This document shows, piece after piece, positions 25,110 to 34,590 of a stretch of DNA of 64,000 nucleotides. The notes under the pieces were generated by a model, which saw nothing but the letters and a program-made list of their open reading frames with translations, made no database searches and was not told the origin of the DNA. Made by a program: the position numbers and the translations under genes. Position 1 is the stretch's first letter; every line of letters begins with the position of its first letter. The stretch covers positions 62,001 to 126,000 of the forward strand of contig NZ_JARESG010000006.1 in NCBI RefSeq assembly GCF_029076445.1, in the 5' to 3' direction. This stretch comes from Pseudarthrobacter naphthalenicus (GTDB taxonomy: Bacteria > Actinomycetota > Actinomycetes > Actinomycetales > Micrococcaceae).

Positions 25110-26390
25110 GTGATCGACGTAAAAGACCTCAGCGAAAACCCGGACAAGTTCCGTGCCAGCCAGCGCGCCCGCGGCGCCGACGAGTCAGTGGTGGACGCGA
25201 TCATCGCAGCAGACTCCGCCCGGCGTGCCGCACTGATCCGGTATGAAAACCTCCGGGCCGAGCAGAACGTCTTCGGCAAGAAGGTGGCACAGGCCAAGGG
25301 CGACGAGAAAAAAGCCCTCCTCGCCGAGGTCAAAGAGCTGGCCAACAGCGTCAAGGCAGCCTCCGCCGAGGCCGATGCCGTGCAGGCCAAGCAGGACGAA
25401 CTGCTGCGCTCCATCCCGAACCTCATTGAAGACGGTGTTCCCGAGGGCGGCGAGGACGACTACGTGGTGGTCAAGACCGTCGGAACGCCCCGCGAATTCC
25501 CCGATTTCAAGCCCAAGGACCACCTGGAAATCGGCGAGCTGATCGGCGCGATTGACATGGAGCGCGGCGCCAAGGTGTCCGGTTCCCGCTTCTACTTCCT
25601 GCGCGGGGTGGGGGCGCGGCTGGAGATGGCGCTGCTGCAGATGGCCATGGACCAGGCCATCGAGGCAGGTTTTGTTCCCATGATCACGCCTACTTTGGTG
25701 CGCCCCGAAACCATGCAGGGCACCGGTTTTGATGTCAAGCACGACGCCGAGATCTACCGTCTCGCCGAGGATGACCTTTACCTCGTGGGAACCTCCGAGG
25801 TGGCGCTGGCCGGCTATCACGCGGACGAAATCCTGGACTTCGCGTCGGGTCCCATCCGTTTCGCCGGGCAGAGTTCCTGCTACCGCCGCGAGGCCGGTTC
25901 GCACGGCAAGGACACCCGCGGCATCATCCGCGTGCACCAGTTCAACAAGGTGGAGATGTTCATTTACACCACTGTTGAGGAAGCCGCGGCCGAGCATGAA
26001 CGCCTGCTGGCCTGGGAAGAGGAGATGCTGGCCAAGTGCGAGCTGCCCTACCGGGTCATCGACACGGCCGCCGGGGACCTTGGCATGTCCGCCGCCCGCA
26101 AGTTTGACTGCGAAGCCTGGGTGCCCACCCAGGGCGCGTACCGCGAGCTCACGTCAACCTCGAACTGCACCACGTTCCAGGCCCGCCGCCTGAACATCCG
26201 TGAGCGCGTCATCAATGACGAAGGCGTGGCCAAGGGCACCCGCGCGGTGGCCACCCTCAATGGGACCCTGGCCACCACCCGCTGGATCGTGGCCATCCTG
26301 GAGCACCACCAGAACGCCGACGGCTCGGTCAACGTCCCCGCAGCCCTGCAGAAGTACCTCGGCGGCCTGGAGGTCTTCCCGGTCCTCTAG
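25110..26390 (+). CDS. serS: Seryl-tRNA synthetase
   Basis: A 426-residue class II synthetase charging tRNA-Ser (and tRNA-Sec where present). It begins at GTG 25110 ([14 protein letters not shown]); the frame is open to 25047, but that lies outside the conserved N-terminus. Residues about 1-105 form the tRNA-binding coiled-coil arm. Class II motif 2 is [22 protein letters not shown] (about 255-275) and motif 3 is [18 protein letters not shown] (about 390). Serine-binding [10 protein letters not shown] is near 230. Length fits the family. A single copy, expected to be essential. Confidence 0.97.
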   Translation: MIDVKDLSENPDKFRASQRARGADESVVDAIIAADSARRAALIRYENLRAEQNVFGKKVAQAKGDEKKALLAEVKELANSVKAASAEADAVQAKQDELLRSIPNLIEDGVPEGGEDDYVVVKTVGTPREFPDFKPKDHLEIGELIGAIDMERGAKVSGSRFYFLRGVGARLEMALLQMAMDQAIEAGFVPMITPTLVRPETMQGTGFDVKHDAEIYRLAEDDLYLVGTSEVALAGYHADEILDFASGPIRFAGQSSCYRREAGSHGKDTRGIIRVHQFNKVEMFIYTTVEEAAAEHERLLAWEEEMLAKCELPYRVIDTAAGDLGMSAARKFDCEAWVPTQGAYRELTSTSNCTTFQARRLNIRERVINDEGVAKGTRAVATLNGTLATTRWIVAILEHHQNADGSVNVPAALQKYLGGLEVFPVL

Positions 26391-26422
26391 GGCGGCTCCG
26401 TCCAGCGTCCGCCGCCGCTTCC

Positions 26423-26498
26423 CGCAGAATTCCCCGTCTGATGGTCCATTCCCCGGCTAACGCCAGGGGGTTTGGTCCACCCGGCGGGGATTTCTGCG
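26423..26498. repeat. Nested hairpin repeat, member M
   Basis: Outer arms 26423-26436 and 26485-26498 match in 13 of 14 positions (CGCAGAATTCCCCG), with TTCC/GGAA extending the stem. An inner stem (26442-26447 with 26474-26479) and an innermost CCCC/GGGG pair enclose the loop. The design matches the elements at 27549-27610 and 33998-34065. The stop codon of the AbiEi/Vsr-like gene lies in the loop. Confidence 0.65.
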
Positions 26499-27479
26499 CG
26501 GAAGGCCGGCCGCTGCGAGCTTCTGTCCCAGGAGGTCCGGCTTCTTGACGGATTTCCAGTCCCAGCGGGCCACCGTATAGCCCAGGGCACGAAGCCTGTC
26601 CTCGCGCTTCTTTTCGGCCAGCACGGTTTCGCGAGCCGTGCGGTCCCCAAGGAGGTCGTCGTCGAGATACTTTGCGTCGCCGTCGAACTCGCCAATCACA
26701 CCGAACTCAGGCCAGAAGAAGTCCGTGCGCCCAATGAATCCTTGGCTGTCGTAAAAGGCCTGTTGGAGTACCGGGGCCGGGAAGCCTAAGACATGGATGA
26801 GCGCGCGGCTCCGGGATTCTCCGGCGCTTTCTGCAGCTTCGTCGGCAAATGCCAGTACTTCAAGGACACGACGGCGCTTAGCAGCCGACGCGAAAAAGCC
26901 GGATGCCTCCTCAATCTGGTTCCGGGTGAGCCGTTCGCCTTCAGCGCAGCGGCCTCCGAGCACGTGGTCAGCCACCGCTGTTGCCTCGGGAAGCTCCATC
27001 CGAACGATGCAGTCAAGGACGGTCTGCACTAAGGAAGTGACACCGAAACCTCTGTGCCGCACCACGCTTGCCTGCCAGTGATGACGGGAGACCCCGTACC
27101 CTCTTGCTGCTTCGAGCCCGGAGGAGCCCGTCTTCGGATCCTGCGCGGCCGTTGTGGTGGGGGGATGCTTTCCGGCCTTGTGCGGCGATGGTGTGAGCAA
27201 ATGGACGTGGTCGGGAACCCGCGGGCTCGGCAGGTGCCAGATCCGCAGAGCGGTCAGGTAGCAGAAGGTGGCCGACGGGTCGGTGGCGGCCACAGCGGCC
27301 ACCGTGACGGAATAGCGTTCCCAGGCCTTGAGGGAGAGCCACGCGGGCTTGTTGTAGTAGGCGCCCGCCCTGACACGGACCAGCTCCCCCTTGCTGTAGG
27401 CCCGGCTTAAGCTGCGGCTGCTTCCGGTAAGGGCACGCCTGCGACTGGCCAGGATAAGGGCAGGGGGAGGGGAGTTCAT
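26457..27479 (-). CDS. AbiEi-like / Vsr-type nuclease fold fusion protein
   Basis: A 340-residue protein. Residues about 15-75 resemble the winged-helix region of AbiEi-type antitoxin proteins (SYSKGELVRVRAGAYY, then ATFCYLTALRIWHLP). The C-terminal roughly 100 residues look like a Vsr/DUF559 restriction-endonuclease fold: an ESRSR helix, GRTDFFWPEFGVIGEFDGDAKY with Asp and Glu-x-Asp, then EDRLRALGYTVARW with Arg and Trp. Such proteins are widespread and uncharacterised in actinobacteria. The start is set at 27479 (MNSPPPAL); the frame is open to 27548 without a ribosome site. No partner toxin gene (AbiEii) is adjacent. It is flanked by two related hairpin repeats. Confidence 0.65.
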   Translation of the reverse strand: MNSPPPALILASRRRALTGSSRSLSRAYSKGELVRVRAGAYYNKPAWLSLKAWERYSVTVAAVAATDPSATFCYLTALRIWHLPSPRVPDHVHLLTPSPHKAGKHPPTTTAAQDPKTGSSGLEAARGYGVSRHHWQASVVRHRGFGVTSLVQTVLDCIVRMELPEATAVADHVLGGRCAEGERLTRNQIEEASGFFASAAKRRRVLEVLAFADEAAESAGESRSRALIHVLGFPAPVLQQAFYDSQGFIGRTDFFWPEFGVIGEFDGDAKYLDDDLLGDRTARETVLAEKKREDRLRALGYTVARWDWKSVKKPDLLGQKLAAAGLPRRNPRRVDQTPWR

Positions 27480-27548
27480 GGTTCCATACTTTGCCGCCTG
27501 CCGGGGCGCCGCCAGCCACGTATGCCCGGATGTGGATAACTCCGGCAA

Positions 27549-27610
27549 TTCCCCCGGGAACGGTCTTTTCCCCTCGGTGGCCCGCGGGGATTTGACCGTT
27601 CAGCGGGGAA
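27549..27610. repeat. Nested hairpin repeat, member L
   Basis: Arms 27549-27565 and 27594-27610 pair at 14 of 17 positions, with a 3-nt internal mismatch and a perfect 7-bp inner stem (AACGGTC/GACCGTT). The 28-nt loop TTTTCCCC...GCGGGGATTT is nearly the same as in member K (33998-34065) and has its own CCCC/GGGG stem. It lies just upstream of the AbiEi/Vsr-like gene. Confidence 0.75.
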
Positions 27611-27716
27611 CGGTGGGCCAAGAAACGCCACGGCCCCGTGAGTATTAACCACGTGTTCACCGGGGGCTGTGGCCTGCGTCCTAGCCGGTTTCGGGGGTGT
27701 CTGGTCTACTTGATGG

Positions 27717-28568
27717 ATGACTATTTTGACTGAATCCACAGTCGCTGGCATCGATGACCAGCGGAACGCAACCGACAACAAGTTCATGGTGGCCCTGGAC
27801 GTGGACGGCACCCTGGTGGACCATGATGGCCACATGTCCGCCCCGGTCCGTGAAGCAGCCCAGGCCGTCGTGGCTGCCGGCCACGACGTGCTGATTGCCA
27901 CCGGGCGGTCCCTGACCGCCACCCTGCCCATCATCGAGCAGATCGGCATCAGCACCGGTTACGCCGTCTGCTGCAATGGTGGCGTGACTTTGCGGCTGGA
28001 TCCGGAGCTGGCCGACGGCTACGAAATCATCCACAAGTCCACGTTCGATCCGGCCCCCGCTCTGCGCGCCCTCAGCGACCGCCTGCCCACTGCTAAGTAC
28101 GCGCTGGAAGACGAGGATGGGAACTTCCTCGCCACCGAGCGCTTCCATGACGCCAGCTTCGGCGTTGAATCGGTCCCCGTGGACTTCCGTACGCTGCTGG
28201 AAGCCACTGCCGTCCGCCTGGTGGTGTTCAGCACCGAGAACACGCCGGAGGAGTTCTCCGAAACCATCCAGCAGATCGGCCTGGCCGGCGTCACCTACTC
28301 TGTCGGCTGGACCGCGTGGCTGGACATTGCCGCCGCCGGCGTCACCAAGGCCAGTGCGCTGGAAAGACTCCGCGGCCATTTGGGGACTGAGCCGCACCTT
28401 ACCGTGGCGATTGGCGACGGCCGGAACGACATTGAAATGCTGGGCTGGGCCGGTCGCGGGGTGGCCATGGGACAGGCGCCGGACGAGGTCATTGCGGCCG
28501 CTGACGAGGTCACAGCTTCAGTGTTCGACGACGGCGCCGCCCACGTGCTGCTCAGCCTCCTTCGGTAG
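27717..28568 (+). CDS. HAD-superfamily hydrolase, Cof-type (second copy)
   Basis: A 283-residue Cof-type phosphatase. The core begins at about residue 22 with FMVALDVDGTL (nucleophile Asp and acid Asp), then IATGRSLTA (motif II), VTKASALERL with the motif III Lys (near 203) and VAIGDGRNDIEML (motif IV, near 228). The N-terminal roughly 20 residues (DQRNATDNK) are a short extension absent from the copy at 839-1657. Length and cap position fit class IIB. It lies between the AbiEi/Vsr-like gene and a SatD-like gene. Substrate unknown. Confidence 0.88.
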   Translation: MTILTESTVAGIDDQRNATDNKFMVALDVDGTLVDHDGHMSAPVREAAQAVVAAGHDVLIATGRSLTATLPIIEQIGISTGYAVCCNGGVTLRLDPELADGYEIIHKSTFDPAPALRALSDRLPTAKYALEDEDGNFLATERFHDASFGVESVPVDFRTLLEATAVRLVVFSTENTPEEFSETIQQIGLAGVTYSVGWTAWLDIAAAGVTKASALERLRGHLGTEPHLTVAIGDGRNDIEMLGWAGRGVAMGQAPDEVIAAADEVTASVFDDGAAHVLLSLLR

Positions 28569-28596
28569 GAGGTACTTTTCCCGGGGCAGCCTGCGG

Positions 28597-29196
28597 TCAG
28601 CGCACCTCGAGGATGAGTGACAGGAGCCGGGCGGCCGCCGGCCGGGCGGCGTGTTCTTCGGTCCACTGAGCCCTGGCGACGGCCTTGCTGACGGCCTGCG
28701 TGGTGATCCCCAGTTCCTGGGCCACGGCTTTTTGCTGCCCGCGGACCCCGGGAGTCATCAGGTCAAGGACCCGCCACTCCGCCCCGGAACGGTCCCGGAC
28801 GATGTGGCCGAGCAGCCTCAGGACCGATTCGGCTTCATGGGCAACGTCGGCGAGCGGACCCTCCACGGCCACCGGGATGCGTTCCTTGGCGTTGCGAAGC
28901 CTGTCCACGGCGCGGCGGGCGTAGACGAGGCCATGGCCGGACGCGTCCTTGATCTGGTTGGGCAGCGGTTCGTTGACCGGTCCCACGCCCAGGCCGACAT
29001 ACCAGGAGCCACAGCGCAGTGCGATCAGTGCAGCTTCCACCGCCTGATGCGGTGACTCCACGATGCCCTGGACTTCATCTTCCACCGAACGGTCAAAATC
29101 AAGGCGCGCAGGAATATGCCGCAGGTCCTTCAGCAGCTGAGGAACGCGGTCGCCGTCGCGCCGGCTATCGGTTTGGTTGATGGTCAACGTGAACAT
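28597..29196 (-). CDS. SatD-like regulator with C-terminal helix-turn-helix
   Basis: A 199-residue protein. The N-terminal roughly 130 residues have the pattern of SatD-related proteins: [56 protein letters not shown]. The C-terminus (about 150-185) contains a helix-turn-helix, [20 protein letters not shown], suggesting DNA binding. SatD is named from stress-related genes in Streptococcus; its role here is unknown. It is divergent from the phosphoketolase gene and shares a 156-base intergenic region with it, so it could control that gene. Family call is from memory of the pattern. Confidence 0.55.
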   Translation of the reverse strand: MFTLTINQTDSRRDGDRVPQLLKDLRHIPARLDFDRSVEDEVQGIVESPHQAVEAALIALRCGSWYVGLGVGPVNEPLPNQIKDASGHGLVYARRAVDRLRNAKERIPVAVEGPLADVAHEAESVLRLLGHIVRDRSGAEWRVLDLMTPGVRGQQKAVAQELGITTQAVSKAVARAQWTEEHAARPAAARLLSLILEVR

Positions 29197-29352
29197 GTGA
29201 AAAACAGACTACCCGCAGGTAGCATGCCGAGGGCAAGTGAACGCAGGGTCCCGCAGCAGGTCAGGGTGGGCCCGGGGTTGTGCAGCCGCGCCGAAAATGT
29301 TGCGATGGAGGGACGGCCGCTCCGGGCGGCGCGCAGCGACGTGAGGACGGTC

Positions 29353-31776
29353 ATGACTGGCAGCCCGCAAGACGACTTGATGCAGGACGAATTCACGCAG
29401 GGCGACGTGACGCCGGACGACCTGGAGACTGTGGACCGCTGGTGGCGTGCCGCGAATTATCTCTCTGTGGGGCAGATCTATCTCCGGTCCAATCCGCTGC
29501 TCCGGGAACCCCTTGCCGCGGGCCACACCAAGTCCCGGTTGCTGGGGCACTGGGGAACCACGCCGGGGCTGAATTTCGTGTACGCGCACCTGAACCGCGT
29601 CATTCGCAGGGACTCCCGGGAGATGCTGTTCGTGGCCGGGCCAGGCCACGGCGGGCCGGCCGTGGTGGCCAACGCCTGGCTTGAGGGGACCTACTCCGAA
29701 ATTTATGGTGCTGTGGGGCAGGACGAGGCAGGCCTCGCGGAGCTCTTCCGCCAGTTCTCCTACCCCGGCGGCATCCCCAGCCACGCCGCGCCGGAAACCC
29801 CCGGGTCCATCAGCGAGGGCGGCGAACTGGGGTATGCCCTGGCCCACGCCTACGGGTCTGTCTTCGACAATCCCCGGCTGATCACCGCCGTCGTGATTGG
29901 CGACGGGGAAGCGGAAACCGGACCGCTCGCGGCAAGCTGGCACTCGCACAATTTCCTGGATCCCGTCCACGACGGGGCCGTGCTGCCCATCCTGCACCTG
30001 AATGGCTACAAGATCGCCAATCCCACCATTCTGGCCCGCATGCCGGAGGGACAGCTGGAACAGCTGCTCCGCGGCTACGGCCACGAGCCGTACTTCGTCA
30101 CGGTGGCGGATCCCGGCAACACCGGCCAGGCGCACCAGGACTTTGCCGCTGTCCTGGACCGCTGCCTCGCGGACATCGAGGCCATTCAGGACGCCCACCG
30201 GCGGGATGCATCCGCGAACGAGCCCGGGGAGGGCGGGCACCGCTGGCCGATGATCGTCCTGCGCTCACCCAAGGGGTGGACCGGGCCGAGGACGGTGGAC
30301 GGGAAACAGGTTGAAGGCACGTGGCGGGCGCACCAGGTCCCGCTGTCCGAAGTCCGCACCAACGGCGGACACCTGAAGCAGCTGGAGGAGTGGCTGCAGT
30401 CCTACCGGCCGGAGGAACTGTTCGACGCCGACGGGAGACTCCGGCCCGACGTCGCCACGAATGCGCCGTCCGGGAACCTCCGGATGAGCGCCACCCCGCA
30501 CGCGAACGGCGGACTGCTGCGCAAAGCGCTGAAGCTGCCCGCCTACTCGGCCCACGCCGTCGGGGTCGCCCGGCCGGGCACCGAACGCATCAGCCCGATG
30601 ATTAGGCTCGGCTCGTGGATGCGCGACGTCATCTCGCTGAATATGGAGACCTTCCGCCTCTTTGGACCGGATGAGACGGCGTCCAACCGGCTCCAGGATG
30701 TCTACGAGGTGACGGACAAGGTCTGGCAGTACCGGATTGACGACGTCGATGAGCACCTCGCGCGGTCCGGCCGGGTTCTGGAGGTGCTGAGCGAGCATCT
30801 CTGCCAGGGCTGGCTGGAGGGGTATCTCCTGACCGGCAGGCACGGCGTGTTCAGCTGCTATGAGGCCTTCATCCACATCGTGGATTCGATGTTCAACCAG
30901 CACGCCAAATGGCTCAAGGTTCACCGGAAGCTTTCGTGGCGCCAGCCTGTTCCTTCGCTGAACTACCTCCTCTCCTCGCATGTGTGGCAGCAGGACCACA
31001 ACGGGTTTTCACACCAGGACCCCGGGTTCATCGATCATGCGGTAAACAAAAAAGCCGAGGTCATCCGCGTTTACCTGCCGCCGGATGTGAACACCCTGCT
31101 CTCGGTCATGGAGCACTGCCTCGCATCGACGGATTACGTGAACATCGTGGTCAGTGGCAAACAGCCGTCACCCACGTGGCTGGGTCCGGCGGACGCTGCG
31201 GACCACTGCCGGCGGGGGCTGGGCATCTGGGAGTTTGCAGGGTCCGAGGTTCCGGGGGAGGAACCGGACGTTGTGCTCGGCTGCGCCGGCGACGTGCCAA
31301 CTGTCGAGACCGTGGCCGCAGCGGAACTGTTGAAGAAAGGCGCCCCCGGACTGAAGGTCCGCGTGGTCAACGTGGTGGACCTGATGCGGCTCCAGGACGC
31401 GAGCGAGCACCCGCACGGCCTGAGCTCGCGCGACTTTGACGGAATCTTCACCCCGGACAAGCCCGTCATTTTCGCGTACCACGGCTACCCGGCGCTGATT
31501 CACCGGCTGGCGTACCGCCGCACCAACCAGGAGGGCCTGCACGTTCGGGGCTATAACGAAGAGGGCACCACCACCACGCCTTTCGATATGGCCATGCTTA
31601 ACGGCATCGACCGCTTCCAGCTGGCCATCGACGCGATCGACCGGGTGCCGGGCATGGCGGAGAAGCATTCGTTGCTGCGCCAGCGCCTCCAGGACCGCAG
31701 GATGCAGGCGCGGGAGCACACCAGGACCGAAGGCGAGGACCTGGAAGATATCCGCACCTGGACTTTGAACGCCTGA
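29353..31776 (+). CDS. xfp: Phosphoketolase (xylulose-5-P/fructose-6-P)
   Basis: An 807-residue thiamine-diphosphate enzyme that splits xylulose-5-phosphate (and often fructose-6-phosphate) with phosphate into acetyl-phosphate plus glyceraldehyde-3-phosphate (or erythrose-4-phosphate). The family blocks are clear: [15 protein letters not shown] (about 30), [13 protein letters not shown] (about 65), GPGHGGPAV (about 96), [10 protein letters not shown] (about 155), TPP-binding [15 protein letters not shown] (about 183), and [13 protein letters not shown] (about 495). The ATG at 29353 follows GAGGACGGTC; the open frame upstream to 29116 overlaps the divergent gene and is not used. It ends beside a palindromic terminator. 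Confidence 0.95.
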   Translation: MTGSPQDDLMQDEFTQGDVTPDDLETVDRWWRAANYLSVGQIYLRSNPLLREPLAAGHTKSRLLGHWGTTPGLNFVYAHLNRVIRRDSREMLFVAGPGHGGPAVVANAWLEGTYSEIYGAVGQDEAGLAELFRQFSYPGGIPSHAAPETPGSISEGGELGYALAHAYGSVFDNPRLITAVVIGDGEAETGPLAASWHSHNFLDPVHDGAVLPILHLNGYKIANPTILARMPEGQLEQLLRGYGHEPYFVTVADPGNTGQAHQDFAAVLDRCLADIEAIQDAHRRDASANEPGEGGHRWPMIVLRSPKGWTGPRTVDGKQVEGTWRAHQVPLSEVRTNGGHLKQLEEWLQSYRPEELFDADGRLRPDVATNAPSGNLRMSATPHANGGLLRKALKLPAYSAHAVGVARPGTERISPMIRLGSWMRDVISLNMETFRLFGPDETASNRLQDVYEVTDKVWQYRIDDVDEHLARSGRVLEVLSEHLCQGWLEGYLLTGRHGVFSCYEAFIHIVDSMFNQHAKWLKVHRKLSWRQPVPSLNYLLSSHVWQQDHNGFSHQDPGFIDHAVNKKAEVIRVYLPPDVNTLLSVMEHCLASTDYVNIVVSGKQPSPTWLGPADAADHCRRGLGIWEFAGSEVPGEEPDVVLGCAGDVPTVETVAAAELLKKGAPGLKVRVVNVVDLMRLQDASEHPHGLSSRDFDGIFTPDKPVIFAYHGYPALIHRLAYRRTNQEGLHVRGYNEEGTTTTPFDMAMLNGIDRFQLAIDAIDRVPGMAEKHSLLRQRLQDRRMQAREHTRTEGEDLEDIRTWTLNA

Positions 31777-31781
31777 CTCCA

Positions 31782-31847
31782 AGCAACGCGGGGTCACTTT
31801 ACGACCGATTATCAGGGTTTTCGGACCAGGAGTGACCCCGCGTTGCT
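31782..31847. repeat. Intergenic hairpin (17-bp perfect arms, 32-nt loop)
   Basis: AGCAACGCGGGGTCACT at 31782-31798 is exactly inverted at 31831-31847. It lies after the phosphoketolase stop and spans the stop codon of the convergent DUF429 gene (31799-31801), so it could act as a terminator for both. Confidence 0.85.
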
Positions 31848-32617
31848 CCTGCGGGACCCGGGGCCGGGGCCGCGAGTCCGGTAAGCGCACCGGACGGGAC
31901 ATGAATCCAGCCTTCGGTCAGAGCCGCTGCCGCGTGGGAAACCGGCGGACGGAGGGTCTGGCCTACGGCAACGGCACGGGCCGTCAACGAGGCCATGACC
32001 GCATCGAAGAGGTCATCGGAGGCGGCCAGCCTGTCCTCGTTACCGGCAAGGTCCAGCCATGGTGCCGCCTCGCACAGGTCTGCCAGGAGCGCACCAAGAC
32101 GATCCGCCTCGGGCGCGCCCCGGCCCTTGTATCCACGGGCCAGGAGACCCCAGACCTTCAGGGAAGCGGCGGGATAGACCTCCGCCAGCCGGCCCGAGCC
32201 GTCCCTGGCCTGCGGCCCGTGCCCGGCTGCGATCTTGGCCTGCAGCACGGCGCACCGCATGGCCGGATGGGCGAGCCGGTCGGCGGAGACGCTGAGCGGG
32301 ATCAGCCCGGTGTGCGCGGTGACGAAGCGGTCCGTGTCCCGGTAGGCCAGCAGCCGGCGCCCCTCGATGCCGTCGTGCCCCAGGACCGGAGGCCCATCAA
32401 AGTTCAGGTGTCCGGCGAGGAACGGCAGGAATGCGTCCGGCCAGCCAACGGGGCAGTCGATGCCCGTCATTGAACCGGCCCCGAACAGTTCCACGATTTC
32501 CCGGTCGCCCACGTCGAGGGCAAGGTACTCCAGACGGGCCGTGCCAGCGGACCAGTCCAGAACAGCGGCGGCCGTCTTTTTGGTCGACGCCGCCAGATCG
32601 ACGCCGAGTGTCCTCAT
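31799..32617 (-). CDS. DUF429 family protein
   Basis: A 272-residue protein of the DUF429 family, which resembles RNase H-like folds. The N-terminus TLGVDLAAS and the following TGIDCPVGWPDAF (about residue 50) give the Asp residues typical of that fold. Later blocks are SLKVWGLLARGYKG and DLFDAVMASLTARAVAVG. Its ATG overlaps the stop of the carboxylesterase gene by 4 bases, so the pair is translationally coupled. The last roughly 15 residues (GHSWSENPDNRS) are encoded inside the palindrome, so the true functional C-terminus may be shorter. Function unknown. Confidence 0.8.
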   Translation of the reverse strand: MRTLGVDLAASTKKTAAAVLDWSAGTARLEYLALDVGDREIVELFGAGSMTGIDCPVGWPDAFLPFLAGHLNFDGPPVLGHDGIEGRRLLAYRDTDRFVTAHTGLIPLSVSADRLAHPAMRCAVLQAKIAAGHGPQARDGSGRLAEVYPAASLKVWGLLARGYKGRGAPEADRLGALLADLCEAAPWLDLAGNEDRLAASDDLFDAVMASLTARAVAVGQTLRPPVSHAAAALTEGWIHVPSGALTGLAAPAPGPAGATRGHSWSENPDNRS

Positions 32618-33957
32618 GCGGCGGCGTGGTATTCGAGGGCCCCGGGGATGCTGCCTGCCCTGCCGAGGCTGTCACCCCGGGCGAAGGAAGCCCACAGCCG
32701 GCGCACGTCGCGGCCTACGGCGTCGATTTCGTCCCAGCTGGCGCCTGTAAGGAGTCCTGCGGCGGCCCAGGTCTGCCGGTTCCCGAACAGCAGCGGAAGG
32801 TCAACGGTGTGGGCGGCTCGGTAGAAGTTTCCGGGCGCGCCCCAGGACAGCACATAGCTGTGGGCCTTGCCGCCGGCGCGGGCATGACGGCGCGCAAACT
32901 TCCGGGCGGCCCTGCCGTACACCGCCTCGGTAACAGCCCAGTTGATGGTCCGGACGGCGGCCGTACCCACGAGGGGGACCTTGCCCAGCCCGGCGGCGAA
33001 CCGGCTCCGCGGCATGAACAGCCTGGCCTCGTCGGACGTGTGCCCGATCAGCACCTCGATGCCCGGCGCGGTGGCATTCCAGGCGTCCTCGATGTCGGCT
33101 TCCGGCGGCAGCGGAGCATGCCCGTACTGCGTGCCGAACGGCATGGCGGCAATCAGCCCGTATTTCCGGGAAACCTGGGAAACATGGTCCTCGATGGCCA
33201 CCACGTCCATTGCCGGGGTGTCCTCGGTGACGGCTTCGGCGGCGATTCCCATTGCCCGGCTCATCTTGTGCCGGCCACGGGTGATGCCCAGGGGAGCGCT
33301 CTGGATGATGGCCCGCTGGAACAGTGACGGTGCTTCCGGCGTGGCCATCAGGTGGGCCACGGAGTCGCCGCCGGCTGACTGGCCGAAGGCCGTGACGCGG
33401 CGCGGATCCCCGCCGAAGGCTGCGATGTTGCGCTGCACCCAGCGGAACGCCTCCAACTGGTCCAGCAGGCCAAGGTTGGCGGGCCTGCCGGTTCCCGTGG
33501 CCAGGTATCCGAACAGGCCCAGCCGGTAGGTCACCGAGACCACGATGACGCGGTTCTCCGCCACGAGTGAGGAAGCATCAAAGATCGCCAGGTCCCCGGA
33601 GCCGGACGTATAGGAGCCGCCGTGGAGCCACACCATGACCGGGACCCGCTCGCCGTCGGCCAGCCCGGACGGGATGGTGATGGACAGGCGCTGGCAGTCC
33701 TCGCTGCCGGGAAGCTCGCCGTAGCGGGTTCCCAGGACGTCGTCGAGGAAGGGGACAGGACCCTGGGGGCAGGCGGGCGCGAGGCTGGTCGCGGCGAAGG
33801 GGGCGGTCCAGTCGGGCGCAGCCACAGGAGGCTGAAAACGGCCGGCGGTGGCGTACGGGATCCCGGTGGCGCGTAGCACCTCACCATCCCGCCAACCGGT
33901 GGTGGGCCCGCACGGGGGGTCAAAAGAGGGGGAATTAAAGGAAAGCTCGGAACTCAC
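32614..33957 (-). CDS. Type-B carboxylesterase
   Basis: A 447-residue alpha/beta-hydrolase of the type-B carboxylesterase/lipase family. The nucleophile elbow is FGQSAGGDS (Ser near residue 165), preceded by VMVWLHGGSYTSGSGDLA (oxyanion, about 105-120) and EDCQRLSITIP, a variant of the usual EDCLYLNV. The C-terminal His-containing helix near GGKAHSYVLSWGAPGNFYRAAHTVDLPLLFGN fits the family. There is no signal peptide, so it is likely cytoplasmic. The 3' end overlaps the DUF429 start. Substrates are probably short-chain or aryl esters; not determinable here. Confidence 0.88.
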   Translation of the reverse strand: MSSELSFNSPSFDPPCGPTTGWRDGEVLRATGIPYATAGRFQPPVAAPDWTAPFAATSLAPACPQGPVPFLDDVLGTRYGELPGSEDCQRLSITIPSGLADGERVPVMVWLHGGSYTSGSGDLAIFDASSLVAENRVIVVSVTYRLGLFGYLATGTGRPANLGLLDQLEAFRWVQRNIAAFGGDPRRVTAFGQSAGGDSVAHLMATPEAPSLFQRAIIQSAPLGITRGRHKMSRAMGIAAEAVTEDTPAMDVVAIEDHVSQVSRKYGLIAAMPFGTQYGHAPLPPEADIEDAWNATAPGIEVLIGHTSDEARLFMPRSRFAAGLGKVPLVGTAAVRTINWAVTEAVYGRAARKFARRHARAGGKAHSYVLSWGAPGNFYRAAHTVDLPLLFGNRQTWAAAGLLTGASWDEIDAVGRDVRRLWASFARGDSLGRAGSIPGALEYHAAA

Positions 33958-33997
33958 AGGTCAACGATTCCACAGATTAACTGTGGTGGGGCAACAG

Positions 33998-34065
33998 AAA
34001 ATCCCCGCCGCCCGGACTTTTCCCCCTCGCATGACGCGGGGATTTGTCCGGGAGACGGGGATTTT
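33998..34065 (-). terminator. Nested hairpin repeat, member K (ppa terminator)
   Basis: Arms 33998-34017 and 34046-34065 pair at 17 of 20 positions, broken only by a 3-nt internal mismatch. The loop holds a further CCCC/GGGG stem. The minus-strand copy ends in GGGGATTTT, as expected for a terminator 37 bases after the ppa stop. It shares its design and 28-nt loop with the element at 27549-27610. Confidence 0.75.
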
Positions 34066-34101
34066 TCGAGCAGGCCGCACCACGCGACCGGCCCAGGGGG
34101 A

Positions 34102-34590
34102 TTAGTGCGCGGCGGGCACGTAACGCTTGATGGAAGCTTCCAGCTCGGCCTCGGCGGCGGCGCGGTCGCCCCAGCCCTCAGCCTTGACCCACTTGCCCGG
34201 CTCCAGGTCCTTGTAGCGGGTGAAGAAGTGCTCGATTTCCTTGATCAGGAATTCGCTGACGTCGCTGACTTCCTGGATGTGGTCAAAGCGGGCATCCACC
34301 GGCACGCACAGGACCTTGGCGTCGCCGCCGCCGTCGTCCGTCATGTTGAACACGCCGATGGGGCGGGACTCAACGATGACGCCCGGGTGCAGATCGAAGT
34401 CCTGCAGGAGCACCAGTGCGTCCAGCGGGTCGCCATCTTCGCCCAGCGTGTTCTCGAAGAATCCGTAGTGCGTGGGGTACTGCATGGAGGTGAAGAGGAC
34501 GCGGTCCAGGCGGACCCGGCCGGTCTCGTGGTCAACTTCGTACTTGACTCGTGATCCCTTGGGGATCTCGATGGTCACGTCATGCTTCAT
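34102..34590 (-). CDS. ppa: Inorganic pyrophosphatase
   Basis: A 162-residue family I soluble pyrophosphatase, hydrolysing pyrophosphate released by nucleotide and tRNA reactions. The signature [12 protein letters not shown] (about residue 51) supplies the metal-binding Asp residues; [24 protein letters not shown] and [13 protein letters not shown] with the Asp residues (about 85-95) complete the active site. Length matches actinobacterial homologues. The gene is divergent from dacB and ends before a nested-hairpin terminator. Confidence 0.97.
   Translation of the reverse strand: MKHDVTIEIPKGSRVKYEVDHETGRVRLDRVLFTSMQYPTHYGFFENTLGEDGDPLDALVLLQDFDLHPGVIVESRPIGVFNMTDDGGGDAKVLCVPVDARFDHIQEVSDVSEFLIKEIEHFFTRYKDLEPGKWVKAEGWGDRAAAEAELEASIKRYVPAAH

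Noticed and set aside
29116..29352. N-terminal extension of phosphoketolase to 29116
   Set aside because: It overlaps the SatD-like gene on the other strand; conserved phosphoketolase sequence begins just after the ATG at 29353, which has a ribosome site.
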